The notes under the pieces were generated by a model. It saw only the letters and a program-made list of their open reading frames with translations, ran no database searches and was not told the DNA's origin. This document shows, piece after piece, positions 17,160 through 24,886 of a stretch of 64,000 bases of DNA; within the stretch, counting starts at the first letter, position 1, and every line of letters begins with the position of its first letter. A program made the translations under genes and the position numbers. The stretch is from Mesorhizobium sp. (GTDB lineage: Bacteria > Pseudomonadota > Alphaproteobacteria > Rhizobiales > Rhizobiaceae). Where the stretch lies: assembly GCA_004017275.1 (NCBI GenBank), contig SAKE01000006.1, positions 82,662 through 146,661 on the forward strand, written 5' to 3'.

Positions 17160-18023
17160 ATGCCTGAAAAGACCAACAGAATATCCTTCCAGGGCGAGCC
17201 GGGTGCCAATTCCGACACCGCCTCGCGCAACGTCTACCCTTCGATGGAGCCGTTGCCGTGCCCGACCTTCGAGGACGCGTTCAATGCGGTCGAGACCGGC
17301 AAGGCCGACCTCGCCATGATCCCGATCGAGAACACCATTGCCGGGCGCGTCGCCGATATCCATCATCTCTTGCCGGAATCGAAGCTGCACATCGTCGGCG
17401 AATATTTCCTGCCGATCCATTTCCAGCTGATGGTGCTGCCGGGCGTCAAACGCGACGAAATCAAGACCGTGCACAGCCACATCCACGCGCTTGGCCAGTG
17501 CCGCAAATACATCCGCAAGAACGGCTGGAAGGCGATCGTCGCCGGCGACACGGCCGGTGCCGCCAAGATGGTCTCCGAGGTCAAGGACCGCACCATGGCG
17601 GCGCTGTCGCCGGCGCTGGCAGCAGCGCTCTATGGGTTGGACATCATCGAGCAAAATGTCGAGGACACCGACAGCAATGTGACCCGCTTTGTCGTCCTGA
17701 CCAAGAACAAGCAATGGGCCGAGCGCCCATCGCCGGACGTCAAGATGATGACGACCTTCATCTTCCGCGTCCGCAACGTGCCGGCCGCGCTCTACAAGGC
17801 GATGGGCGGTTTCGCCACCAACGGCATCAACATGACCAAGCTGGAGAGCTACCAGTTAGGGGCTTTCACGGCGACGCTGTTTTATGCCGACATCGAAGGC
17901 CATCCCGACGATCCGCTGGTCAAGCTGGCGCTGGACGAGCTCCGCTTCTTCTCGCGCGAAGTGCGGATACTCGGCGTCTATCCGGCCAGCGAGTCGCGTG
18001 AACAATGGAAGGTGGCGGACTAA
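17160..18023 (+). CDS. pheA: Prephenate dehydratase
   Basis: A 287-residue monofunctional prephenate dehydratase that makes phenylpyruvate in phenylalanine synthesis. The catalytic domain spans residues 1-180 with FQGEPGANSD at the start, the IPIENTIAGRV segment and the family's TRF triad in SNVTRFVVL. A C-terminal ACT domain (about 195-275) should give phenylalanine feedback control; its ligand motif reads TKLESYQ where many homologues have ESRP. There is no chorismate mutase domain, unlike E. coli PheA. The last four bases overlap the tail of the convergent Dabb gene. Confidence 0.95.
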   Translation: MPEKTNRISFQGEPGANSDTASRNVYPSMEPLPCPTFEDAFNAVETGKADLAMIPIENTIAGRVADIHHLLPESKLHIVGEYFLPIHFQLMVLPGVKRDEIKTVHSHIHALGQCRKYIRKNGWKAIVAGDTAGAAKMVSEVKDRTMAALSPALAAALYGLDIIEQNVEDTDSNVTRFVVLTKNKQWAERPSPDVKMMTTFIFRVRNVPAALYKAMGGFATNGINMTKLESYQLGAFTATLFYADIEGHPDDPLVKLALDELRFFSREVRILGVYPASESREQWKVAD

Positions 18024-18325
18024 ATCACAGCGCCCAGCGGCACGTAATCGATCTCCATGAACGTCTCGACCTCCGGCACCCAGCGGTCGCGCACGAAGGC
18101 GACATGGTCGGGATGGTCGTTGTATCTGTTGTAGGCGGCCTGGTCGGCGAACTCCATCGAGAAGCCGAAATGGTAGTCGTTCTTGGGGCTGATCTGCCGC
18201 AATTGCTCGAAATGCGTGACGCCCCTGATCGCGGTGAGGATTTTCCTGGCGTCGACCAGGAACCTCTTTTCCTCGAGCGAATGCGGCGGATGCTTCAGCG
18301 TGAAAACGACGGTGTGACGGATCAT
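18020..18325 (-). CDS. Dabb (stress-responsive alpha/beta-barrel) domain protein
   Basis: A 101-residue protein with the ferredoxin-like Dabb fold: MIRHTVVFTLKHP at the start, a central helix and HFGFSMEFADQAAYNRYNDHPDH, the pattern used in these dimeric barrels. Biochemical function is unknown; relatives include plant stress proteins and some aromatic cyclases. ATG 18325 is preferred over one five codons upstream because homologues start with this hydrophobic strand. It lies just downstream of the NUDIX gene on the same strand and may be cotranscribed. The stop overlaps the end of pheA by four bases tail to tail. Confidence 0.8.
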   Translation of the reverse strand: MIRHTVVFTLKHPPHSLEEKRFLVDARKILTAIRGVTHFEQLRQISPKNDYHFGFSMEFADQAAYNRYNDHPDHVAFVRDRWVPEVETFMEIDYVPLGAVI

Positions 18326-18362
18326 GTGCTGCTCCTGCAATGTCTTTCAATAATCGCGGCCA

Positions 18363-19307
18363 TCATTCCGAGTCGACCCAGGCGCGGATGAGGTGATGCG
18401 CGATGGCGCCTTTCGGCGGCGTGACCAGATTGTCCTTGTGCGTCCTTTCCAGCATCAGGCGCACCTCGTCGCGGGCAAACCAGCGGCAGTCCTCCAGCTC
18501 GTTGAGGTCGGCCTGGATATCGTCGTTGAGCGGCTCGCCGAAGCAGCCGATCATCAGCGAATAGGGAAACGGCCAGGGCTGGCTGGCGTGATAGACGACG
18601 CGGCCAAGCCTGATGCCGGCCTCCTCCAGCGTCTCGCGGCGCACCGCCGCTTCGATCGTCTCGCCCGGTTCGATGAAGCCGGCAAGGGCCGAGTACATGC
18701 CCGGCGCGAAATGCCGGCCACGCCCGAGCAGGCACTTCTCCCGGGTCGCAGTCAGCATGATCGCCACCGGGTCGGTGCGCGGAAAATGCTCGGTGCCGCA
18801 ATTCGGGCAATGACGCTTGTAGCCGCCGGCCCGCATCTGCGATTCGGTACCGCATTTGCTGCAGAAACGATGGCTGGCATGCCAGGCAAGCAGGGCCGCC
18901 CCTTGCGCCATCGCGCCGGCCGCCGCTTCGTCGATCAGCCCTTGCATGTAGACCGAGCGGTAGTCGATGGCCTTGATGATTTCCGGAAGCTGTTCCGGAT
19001 CGACGCCGGCGGGCACGGCGAGTACCGGCCCTTGCTCGGAAAAACCGAGCAGGATGCCTTGCGCCAGGGAAACCTTGAAGGGCTCGCTCTCGGTCGCGCC
19101 GAACCAGGGGTCGAGAGCGCCGCCATCCCCGAGCTTCAGATAGAGCCTGCCGCCATGCATCAGAAGCAGCCGCGTCGCTGGGTCGACGAGCGCCTTGTCC
19201 ACTGAATCGTCGGCGCGGTTCTCGGATTGCCGGTCTATCGTGTTGCCGGCAAAGCCGACGAACTGGCTCGGCTCGCGCAAGGGCGCGTCAAACAGACGGA
19301 AGCTCAT
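18363..19307 (-). CDS. nudC: NAD(H) diphosphatase / RNA decapping NUDIX enzyme
   Basis: A 314-residue NudC-type hydrolase that cleaves NAD(H), and NAD caps on RNA, to NMN and AMP. Three parts are visible: a variable N-terminal domain, a zinc ribbon with C149, C152, C167 and C170, and the NUDIX domain with the GX5EX7REUXEEXGU box at about 210-232. The NADH-specific SQPWPFPxS motif at 242-250 follows, which separates it from other NUDIX proteins. It sits between the Dabb and HIT genes, all on the minus strand. Assignment is strong; the zinc ribbon is complete. Confidence 0.93.
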   Translation of the reverse strand: MSFRLFDAPLREPSQFVGFAGNTIDRQSENRADDSVDKALVDPATRLLLMHGGRLYLKLGDGGALDPWFGATESEPFKVSLAQGILLGFSEQGPVLAVPAGVDPEQLPEIIKAIDYRSVYMQGLIDEAAAGAMAQGAALLAWHASHRFCSKCGTESQMRAGGYKRHCPNCGTEHFPRTDPVAIMLTATREKCLLGRGRHFAPGMYSALAGFIEPGETIEAAVRRETLEEAGIRLGRVVYHASQPWPFPYSLMIGCFGEPLNDDIQADLNELEDCRWFARDEVRLMLERTHKDNLVTPPKGAIAHHLIRAWVDSE

Positions 19308-19348
19308 GGAGACTCTGGGGTAGGTTGCGGGATGGACACGGGGAACGC

Positions 19349-19768
19349 TTATAGCGCTGCCTTGATCGTTTCGGCAAACCGCCGCAGGTGGGAACGTTGA
19401 TAGGGCTCACGCAGGCCATGTCCCCACACCGGGCCTGGCCAGCCGGGATCGCCTTCCGAACGCGCGATGACATGGATGTGCAACTGGCGCACGATGTTGC
19501 CGAGTGCGCCGGTGTTGATCTTGGTGCAGCCTGTCGCCTTCTTCAGCGCCTGTGCCACCATATTGGTCTCGAAGGTCAGCATCGCCTGGTCGAGCGGTGT
19601 CATGTCGTGGATTTCCTCCGCGCCCGGCCGCTGCGGCACCAGGAGCAGCCATGGCCAGCGACGGTCGTTCATCACGCGCAGTTCGCACAGCCCAAGCCAC
19701 ATCAACTGCTCGCTGTCCGCCTCCAGCCGGGCATCCAGCGTGAATCCGGCCTTCAGGCCCGGCAGCAT
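19349..19768 (-). CDS. HIT family nucleotide hydrolase
   Basis: A 139-residue histidine-triad protein. The catalytic motif appears as QLHIHVIARSEGDP with H97 and H99; the family's third triad histidine is replaced by Arg in IAR, as in many bacterial HIT proteins of this branch. The N-terminal half has the WPWLLLVPQRPGAEEIHD block that forms the nucleotide pocket. Such proteins hydrolyse nucleoside phosphoramidates or dinucleotides; the substrate here is unknown. The start is uncertain: ATG 19768 fits the family, while a frame with eleven extra codons starts at 19801. Confidence 0.85.
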   Translation of the reverse strand: MLPGLKAGFTLDARLEADSEQLMWLGLCELRVMNDRRWPWLLLVPQRPGAEEIHDMTPLDQAMLTFETNMVAQALKKATGCTKINTGALGNIVRQLHIHVIARSEGDPGWPGPVWGHGLREPYQRSHLRRFAETIKAAL

Positions 19769-19904
19769 CGGCGTTTCCCTTGCTTTTCTTGGTTTCTTCA
19801 AACGCGGGAACGCTAGAGCGGCGGCAAGAGGGCTGCAAGCGAATCATTGCGCCCCTCACGGTTTGGTGCGCCAATTCCATATTTTTGCGATTTCGTCGGC
19901 GCAC

Positions 19905-19933
19905 TTGCATTTCGTCGCGCAATTGCCGATATG
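19905..19933 (+). promoter_or_regulatory. Promoter of the 4.5S RNA gene
   Basis: TTGCAT at 19905-19910 and GATATG at 19928-19933 with exactly 17 nt between them. The RNA 5' end inferred from its closing stem, at 19940, lies seven bases past the -10 box, which is the expected spacing. Confidence 0.7.
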
Positions 19934-19939
19934 GAAAGC

Positions 19940-20035
19940 GGGAGGTTGGTGGTGGACGATCCACTCGCCAACCGGGTCAGGTCCGGAAGGAAGCAGCCCT
20001 AACGAGCCCGGAACGGGTCATTGTTCCAGCCTCCC
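19940..20035 (+). ncRNA. ffs: Signal recognition particle RNA, 4.5S (bacterial small type)
   Basis: The conserved SRP domain IV is unmistakable: GGGTCAGGTCCGGAAGGAAG from 19974 with the GGAA tetraloop, followed by CAGCCCTAACGAGCCC. The ends GGGAGG (19940-19945) and CCTCCC (20030-20035) pair to close the hairpin, giving an RNA of about 96 nt. It binds Ffh and guides nascent membrane proteins to FtsY. The place just upstream of dnaX is usual in rhizobia. Confidence 0.95.
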
Positions 20036-20133
20036 ACCTCATCGGCCCCTCTCGCGACATTGACGACGCATTGCAGCGCGGGCGAGACTATGCGCAGGAA
20101 TCGGCCGCCTTCGGGCGATGCCGATGTTTGTAC

Positions 20134-20177
20134 GCGTGATGTTTATCCAAAAAGTCTGCAACTTTTTGGCATCACGC
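20134..20177. repeat. Small palindromic element upstream of dnaX (family D copy 1)
   Basis: GCGTGATG (20134-20141) pairs with CATCACGC (20170-20177), and the inner CCAAAAAGT (20147-20155) pairs with ACTTTTTGG (20161-20169). The element is directly followed by TCTAGG and ends 20 nt before the dnaX start codon. A second member with different arm sequence but the same layout and TCTAGA end lies before recR at 23999-24048. Confidence 0.8.
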
Positions 20178-20197
20178 TCTAGGAGCTTTACGGGCGT

Positions 20198-22015
20198 ATG
20201 AGCGAAGCCGGAAATTCGGGACCAAAAAGCCTGGAGATAGGCAAGGCCGCCGCCTATCGCGTGCTGGCGCGCAAGTACCGTCCCTCGAACTTCTCCGAAC
20301 TGGTCGGCCAGGAGCCGATGGTGCGCACCCTTACCAATGCCTTTGCCACCGGCCGCATCGCCCAGGCCTGGATGCTGACCGGCGTGCGCGGCGTCGGCAA
20401 GACCACGACGGCGCGCATACTCGCGCGCGCCCTGAACTATAAAACTCCGACCATTGACCAGCCGTCGGTCGACCTTGCGGTGCTCGGCGAGCATTGCCAG
20501 GCGATCATGGAAGGCCGCCATGTCGACGTCATCGAGATGGACGCCGCCTCGCACACCGGCATCGACGACATCAGGGATATCATCGAGCGCGTGCGCTATG
20601 CGCCGGTCTCGGCGCGCTACAAGGTCTACATCATCGACGAAGTGCACATGCTGTCGACGCAAGCCTTCAACGGCCTGCTGAAGACGCTGGAAGAGCCGCC
20701 GCCGCACGTCAAGTTCATCTTCGCCACCACCGAAATCCGCAAGGTTCCGATCACCGTCCTGTCGCGCTGTCAGCGCTTCGATCTGAGGCGCATCGATGCC
20801 GGCGCACTCGTCGCTCATCTGTCCTCGATATCGGCCAAGGAAGGCATTTCGGTCGACGACGACGCGCTGGCGATGATCGCGCGCGCGGCGGAAGGCTCGG
20901 CCCGTGATTCCCTCTCCATCCTCGATCAGGCGATTGCTCATGGCGCCGGCTCCGTCAGCGCCGATGCCGTTCGGGCGATGCTCGGGCTTGCCGACCGCGC
21001 CCGCATCGTCGACCTGTTCGAACATGTGATGAAGGGCGATGTGGCGGCAGCGCTTGGTGAGTTCCGCGCGCAATACGACACCGGTGCCGATCCGGCCGCC
21101 GTGCTGACCGATCTTGCCGAATTCAACCATCTCGTCACCCGACTGCGGTTCGTGCCGACGGCCATCGAGGATGCCTCGCTATCGGAGGACGAGCGGCAGC
21201 GCGGCGCCGATTTCGCCAGGACGCTGTCGGTCAGGGTGCTGTCGCGGACATGGCAGATGCTGCTCAAGGGCATTCCCGAGGTGCAGTCCTCCAACCGGCC
21301 GGTGAGTGCCGCAGAAATGGTGCTGATTCGGCTGGCGCACGCCGCCGACCTGCCGACGCTGGACGAGGCGTTGAGGTCGCTCGAGGGCGCCGCGCCGGTG
21401 CAAAATGGCGCGCCGCGCCCGAATGGTGCGCCCGCAAGTTCCGGCAATGGCGGTGGCGCCAGCGCGGTGGCACAGACGCGCATGCCTGCGGGGCCGGGCG
21501 GCGCACAGACCATGCGGCTGGTCGAGGCCACGCCTGCCCCCGTTGCCTTCGTCGCGCCGCTGGAACCGGTCGTGGAGACGCAATCGGTGCCGCTGAAATC
21601 GCTGGCCGACATCATTGCCTTGGCCGACGCGCAGCGCGACATCGCCTTCAAGGTTCAAATCAAGAGCTGCATCCGTCTGGTGCGCATCGAGCCCGGCCGT
21701 ATCGATGTCGGCCTGACCAGCGACGCGCCCAAGATGCTGCTCAACGACCTGACGACGAAGCTGCGTGCCTGGACCGGCCGCAGCTGGCTGGTCTCGCTGT
21801 CGAAGGAAGAGGGTGGCCAGACGCTCGCCGAAATGGAATCGGCCAAGCGCGAGACCGCTTTCCTCGATGCCAAGAGCGACCCGACCGTGGCCGCCATCCT
21901 GGCCCGCTTTCCCGGCGCCAAGATCATCGACGTCCGCATTCCAGACGCGCCGGAAGCCGAAGCGACCGAGGCCGAAGTGCCGGTCGAGCCGCCGGCGGAT
22001 GACGACGAAACCTGA
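20198..22015 (+). CDS. dnaX: DNA polymerase III subunit gamma/tau
   Basis: A 605-residue clamp-loader ATPase that loads the sliding clamp and couples polymerases at the replication fork. The Walker A motif GVRGVGKTT is at 62-70, with the IIDEVHMLS Walker B and the [17 protein letters not shown] sensor region following. The zinc module found in E. coli DnaX (four cysteines after the Walker A helix) is absent: only one cysteine, in [12 protein letters not shown], remains, as in other alphaproteobacteria. A Pro/Ala-rich linker (about 400-450) leads to the C-terminal domain. I see no A-rich slippery heptamer, so a gamma form by frameshifting is not apparent. ybaB follows after 31 nt. Confidence 0.95.
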   Translation: MSEAGNSGPKSLEIGKAAAYRVLARKYRPSNFSELVGQEPMVRTLTNAFATGRIAQAWMLTGVRGVGKTTTARILARALNYKTPTIDQPSVDLAVLGEHCQAIMEGRHVDVIEMDAASHTGIDDIRDIIERVRYAPVSARYKVYIIDEVHMLSTQAFNGLLKTLEEPPPHVKFIFATTEIRKVPITVLSRCQRFDLRRIDAGALVAHLSSISAKEGISVDDDALAMIARAAEGSARDSLSILDQAIAHGAGSVSADAVRAMLGLADRARIVDLFEHVMKGDVAAALGEFRAQYDTGADPAAVLTDLAEFNHLVTRLRFVPTAIEDASLSEDERQRGADFARTLSVRVLSRTWQMLLKGIPEVQSSNRPVSAAEMVLIRLAHAADLPTLDEALRSLEGAAPVQNGAPRPNGAPASSGNGGGASAVAQTRMPAGPGGAQTMRLVEATPAPVAFVAPLEPVVETQSVPLKSLADIIALADAQRDIAFKVQIKSCIRLVRIEPGRIDVGLTSDAPKMLLNDLTTKLRAWTGRSWLVSLSKEEGGQTLAEMESAKRETAFLDAKSDPTVAAILARFPGAKIIDVRIPDAPEAEATEAEVPVEPPADDDET

Positions 22016-22046
22016 CCATAGCCACGAATCCGCAAAGGACCAGACC

Positions 22047-22370
22047 ATGAAAGATCTTCTCGGCTTGATGGGCAAGGCGAAGGAAATGCAGGCCAAGTTC
22101 CAGGCCATGCAGGACGAGATCGCCACTCTGGAAGCGTCCGGCCAGGCCGGCGGCGGCCTGGTCAATGTGACGCTGACCGGAAAATTCGAGATGAAGTCGC
22201 TGAAGATCGATCCGTCCTTGTTCAAGGAGGACGATGTCGAGATCCTGGAAGACCTCGTGCTGGCTGCCCACAACGACGCCAAGACCAAGGTCGAGCAGAT
22301 CATGCAGGAAAAGACCAAGGCGCTGACCGCGGGCCTGCCAATCCCGCCGGGAATGAAACTGCCCTTCTAG
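22047..22370 (+). CDS. ybaB: Nucleoid-associated protein, YbaB/EbfC family
   Basis: A 107-residue DNA-binding protein that forms a dimeric tweezer-like fold. It begins [18 protein letters not shown], the family signature, and shows the [20 protein letters not shown] core and the C-terminal [10 protein letters not shown] tail. ATG 22047 gives the standard N-terminus; a longer frame overlapping dnaX in another register is rejected. It is normally coupled with dnaX upstream and recR downstream. Here recR is displaced by two inserted genes. Confidence 0.95.
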   Translation: MKDLLGLMGKAKEMQAKFQAMQDEIATLEASGQAGGGLVNVTLTGKFEMKSLKIDPSLFKEDDVEILEDLVLAAHNDAKTKVEQIMQEKTKALTAGLPIPPGMKLPF

Positions 22371-22384
22371 CCTTCGGTGCGGCC

Positions 22385-22792
22385 ATGACCGAAGAGCCCT
22401 CCGAAAGATTGATCGAGCAACGTATCCGCAACAGGATCTACGAGATCCTGGAAATCCTGGCAGATTGCGACGACGGCGTCGATCTCGTCGGCATCAAGGG
22501 CTACTTCAATCTGTTCGAGGATTTCGTCCATCGGCCCTCGATCGAAGCCGGTACGTCGGCGCTTTCGAAGGACGAGCGCGCGATCGTGCTGGAGATCGCT
22601 GAATTCCTGGAGGCGGCCTGCGAGACAAATCCGGACTTCACCAAGGCTGAGTTCATAGACAGCGACTGGCCGGGAAAGATCGCGCCGACGGCCAGGGACG
22701 CGCGGACATTGTTCCTGAAACGCGGCCTGTTTTCCGAGAAAATCGAAGAGGCTGAACCTGGCCGGCCGGCGCCCATTTTAGCCGGGCGCTAG
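22385..22792 (+). CDS. Conserved-looking protein of unknown function
   Basis: A 135-residue acidic soluble protein that I do not recognise. It begins MTEEPSERLIEQRIRNRIYEILE and appears mainly helical, with a DCDDGVDLVGIKGYFNLFEDFV segment and a short Pro-rich end. There is no signal peptide, membrane segment or metal-binding cysteine pair. It starts 14 nt after the ybaB stop and so is probably translated from the same transcript. Codon use resembles the neighbours, so it is very likely a real gene. Its insertion between ybaB and recR is the odd feature. Confidence 0.7.
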   Translation: MTEEPSERLIEQRIRNRIYEILEILADCDDGVDLVGIKGYFNLFEDFVHRPSIEAGTSALSKDERAIVLEIAEFLEAACETNPDFTKAEFIDSDWPGKIAPTARDARTLFLKRGLFSEKIEEAEPGRPAPILAGR

Positions 22793-22926
22793 CCTGCATT
22801 AAGCCGCGCAATTGTGCCAATTTGGCAACAGAGCCTCAGCAATAACGTTTTGGCCATCATTTTGCCCGAAAGTGTCTCATTCTTGCCGCAGCCTGGGGGC
22901 GGGCATGGAAGTGAGAGGGTTACCTG

Positions 22927-23853
22927 TTGATTGCCACGCGATGGAGGACGCCGCTGTTGCTCGGCGCCGTCATTTCACCCCTGTTTTTGGCTGCCTGCAG
23001 CCAGACCACTTCACACGGCATGTCCGTCGCCAGCCTGACCGACGCCATCACGCCGAGTTTCCTCAGTTCCCGGGCCTACAGCCATACGCCGAAGGACAAG
23101 GAATGCCTGGAACGGGCGATGTTCTTTGAGTCCAACCGCTCGAGCCGCGACGGCATGATCGCGGTCGGCACCGTGGTGATGAACCGGCTGCGCTCCGGCA
23201 ATCACGGCAGCACCATCTGCGAGGTGGTGGGCGAGCGCGGACAGTTTGCGCCCGGCGTCATGACCAGGCCGATGAATTCACGCGCAATGCCCGATGTCGA
23301 AGAAGCTGCCGACGCGGTGCTCAAGGGCGAGCGCAAGACCAAGCTCAAGAACACGATGTATTTTCATACCGCCGGCTTACGCTTCCCCTACAAGAACATG
23401 CACTACACCATGGTTGCCGGCGGCAATGCCTTCTATGAGAAGCGCGGCCGCAACTGGCAGCCGTTGCCGGATGAGCCGCAGGTCGCCATTGCCTCGGCGG
23501 CGCCCCAGAAGCCAGCCGCGCCGGTGATAATGGTCGCGTCCGCTGAGCCGGCACGTCCGGCCAAGCCGGCAGCCGGTCGATCCGCTCCTGCCCAGCAGAC
23601 CTATGTGACCGCGGCAGCGGCGCCGACCGCAAAATCCGCGAGTGTTTCGCCGGAGCCGACGGTGGTGGCGATGCAGGAGCCGATGGAGGAACCGGATGCC
23701 GCCCGTTTTGGCGGAACCCTGAACACGAGGGTCATCTCCTCGGTTCAGGACGCGCCGCAAGAGGCGTCGATGGGGTTCCAGTCGACGCCTGAGAACACCG
23801 ATGCCATCGGCGCGATGATTGTCAGCCAGGGCCGGCCGCTCGAAACCAACTGA
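22927..23853 (+). CDS. SleB-type cell wall hydrolase, lipoprotein
   Basis: A 308-residue predicted peptidoglycan hydrolase. The N-terminus has a hydrophobic stretch ending in the lipobox LAAC, so it is probably membrane-tethered through lipid. Residues about 58-170 carry the Hydrolase_2 (SleB) core: ECLERAMFFESNR with the catalytic glutamate, then GTVVMNRLRSG, QFAPG and a FHTAG segment. The C-terminal 140 residues are a Pro/Ala-rich low-complexity tail. The start is TTG 22927 with AGAGGG about eight bases upstream; there is no ATG before the lipobox in this frame. In rhizobia such enzymes remodel the wall during growth; the exact bond cut is not deducible. Confidence 0.82.
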   Translation: MIATRWRTPLLLGAVISPLFLAACSQTTSHGMSVASLTDAITPSFLSSRAYSHTPKDKECLERAMFFESNRSSRDGMIAVGTVVMNRLRSGNHGSTICEVVGERGQFAPGVMTRPMNSRAMPDVEEAADAVLKGERKTKLKNTMYFHTAGLRFPYKNMHYTMVAGGNAFYEKRGRNWQPLPDEPQVAIASAAPQKPAAPVIMVASAEPARPAKPAAGRSAPAQQTYVTAAAAPTAKSASVSPEPTVVAMQEPMEEPDAARFGGTLNTRVISSVQDAPQEASMGFQSTPENTDAIGAMIVSQGRPLETN

Positions 23854-23941
23854 TCTGCGCCCCGTGTTTCGCCCTATGGATCCGCCAAGCCAATATGGCG
23901 GGTCAGCGGATGTGGGATGTTCCAAAGCGCTCTGAAAAATC

Positions 23942-23989
23942 CTGGGGCCGTTCATCGTTTCGTGGAAACGGTGAACCGCCCCAGTTTTT
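23942..23989 (+). terminator. Rho-independent terminator after the cell wall hydrolase
   Basis: A long stem: CTGGGGC (23942-23948) with GCCCCAG (23978-23984), and inside it GTTCA/TGAAC and CGTTTC/GAAACG closing on a GTG loop, followed by TTTTT. It ends the hydrolase transcript. Ten bases further begins palindrome D2, and both may form one mosaic repeat unit. Confidence 0.8.
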
Positions 23990-23998
23990 CGTTTTGAC

Positions 23999-24048
23999 GC
24001 AATTCCGGACGGAAAACCGCTTCGCACTTTTCCTGGAATTGCTCTAGA
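23999..24048. repeat. Small palindromic element upstream of recR (family D copy 2)
   Basis: GCAATTCC (23999-24006) pairs with GGAATTGC (24035-24042), and GGAAAA (24011-24016) pairs with TTTTCC (24028-24033) around ACCGCTTCGCAC. It ends in TCTAGA and stops nine bases before the recR start codon, so it occupies the place of the ribosome-binding site. I recall this sequence type as frequent in Mesorhizobium intergenic regions; that is recollection, not a search. Confidence 0.75.
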
Positions 24049-24056
24049 TCAGTGCG

Positions 24057-24662
24057 ATGTCCAAGCGAATCGCCGGTCCCGAGATCGAACGTCTGATCCA
24101 GCTTCTGGCCAAGGTGCCGGGGTTGGGTCCCCGTTCGGCCAGGCGCGCGGCCCTGCATCTGATCAAGAAGAAGGAGCAGCTTTTGTCGCCGCTCGCCGCC
24201 GCCATGGCCGAAGCGGCCGACAAGGTGCGCATCTGCTCGACCTGCGGCAATGTCGACACATCGGATCCTTGCACGATCTGCACCGATCCGCGCCGTGACG
24301 CCGGCACCATCATCGTCGTCGAGGACGTTTCCGACCTGTGGGCGCTGGAGCGCGCGGCGGCGATGAATGTGCGTTACCACGTGCTCGGCGGCACGCTGTC
24401 GCCGCTCGACGGCATCGGCCCCGATCAGCTCAACGTCCGCTCGCTGATCGACCGCGTCGCCGGTGGCGAGGTCAAGGAGATCATCCTTGCCGTCAACGCC
24501 ACGGTGGAGGGCCAGACGACCGCGCACTACCTTACTGACCAGCTGTCCGGTTTCGACATCAAAGTGACACGGCTGGCGCATGGCGTGCCGGTCGGCGGCG
24601 AACTCGACTATCTCGATGAGGGCACGCTGGCCGCGGCGCTGCGCTCGCGGACGGCGTTTTGA
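24057..24662 (+). CDS. recR: Recombination mediator RecR
   Basis: A 201-residue DNA-binding protein that works with RecO (and RecF) to load RecA at gaps. An N-terminal helix-hairpin-helix ([15 protein letters not shown]) is followed by a complete C4 zinc finger with C60, C63, C72 and C75, then the Toprim domain ([14 protein letters not shown] with the conserved acidic residues) and the C-terminal Walker-B-like segment. Length and order are standard. No clear Shine-Dalgarno sequence is visible because palindrome D2 abuts the start codon. Its stop lies about 60 nt upstream of repeat A2. Confidence 0.95.
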   Translation: MSKRIAGPEIERLIQLLAKVPGLGPRSARRAALHLIKKKEQLLSPLAAAMAEAADKVRICSTCGNVDTSDPCTICTDPRRDAGTIIVVEDVSDLWALERAAAMNVRYHVLGGTLSPLDGIGPDQLNVRSLIDRVAGGEVKEIILAVNATVEGQTTAHYLTDQLSGFDIKVTRLAHGVPVGGELDYLDEGTLAAALRSRTAF

Positions 24663-24724
24663 CAAAATTAGGGGAGAGGGTGCGGATCTTGATTGTTGCG
24701 CATCCCGCAAAGTCGGCACTCCGT

Positions 24725-24886
24725 GCCGCCCCCCTCTGTCCTGCCGGACATCTCCCCCTCAAGGGGGGAGATTGGCTGGTGGCTCGGCTTTCGCTAATAA
24801 CCAACGTTGCAGGCAGAGCGCCGCCCGTGAAGCTGCCGATCTCCCCCCTTGAGGGGGAGATGGCCGGCAGGCCAGAGGGGGGCGCG
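24725..24886. repeat. Palindromic intergenic element, family A copy 2
   Basis: Left arm 24725-24775 and right arm 24836-24886 are inverted copies with the same order as copy A1: outer GCGCCCCCCTCTG, CCTGCCGG, then CATCTCCCCCTCAAGGGGGG. The centre again contains GGCTTTCGCTAAT and AACGTTGC, close to the centre of A1. The right arm reaches into the following gene: its GAGGGGGAGATG supplies the probable ribosome-binding site and start codon of the lytic transglycosylase. Confidence 0.9.

Noticed and set aside
21360..22015. Programmed frameshift giving a short gamma form of DnaX
   Set aside because: No A-rich slippery heptamer with a following stop in the shifted frame was seen in the linker region.
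24659..24859. Start of the transglycosylase at TTG 24659
   Set aside because: It would overlap the recR stop and translate the whole repeat in front of the signal peptide; ATG 24860 with its GAGGGGG is more plausible.
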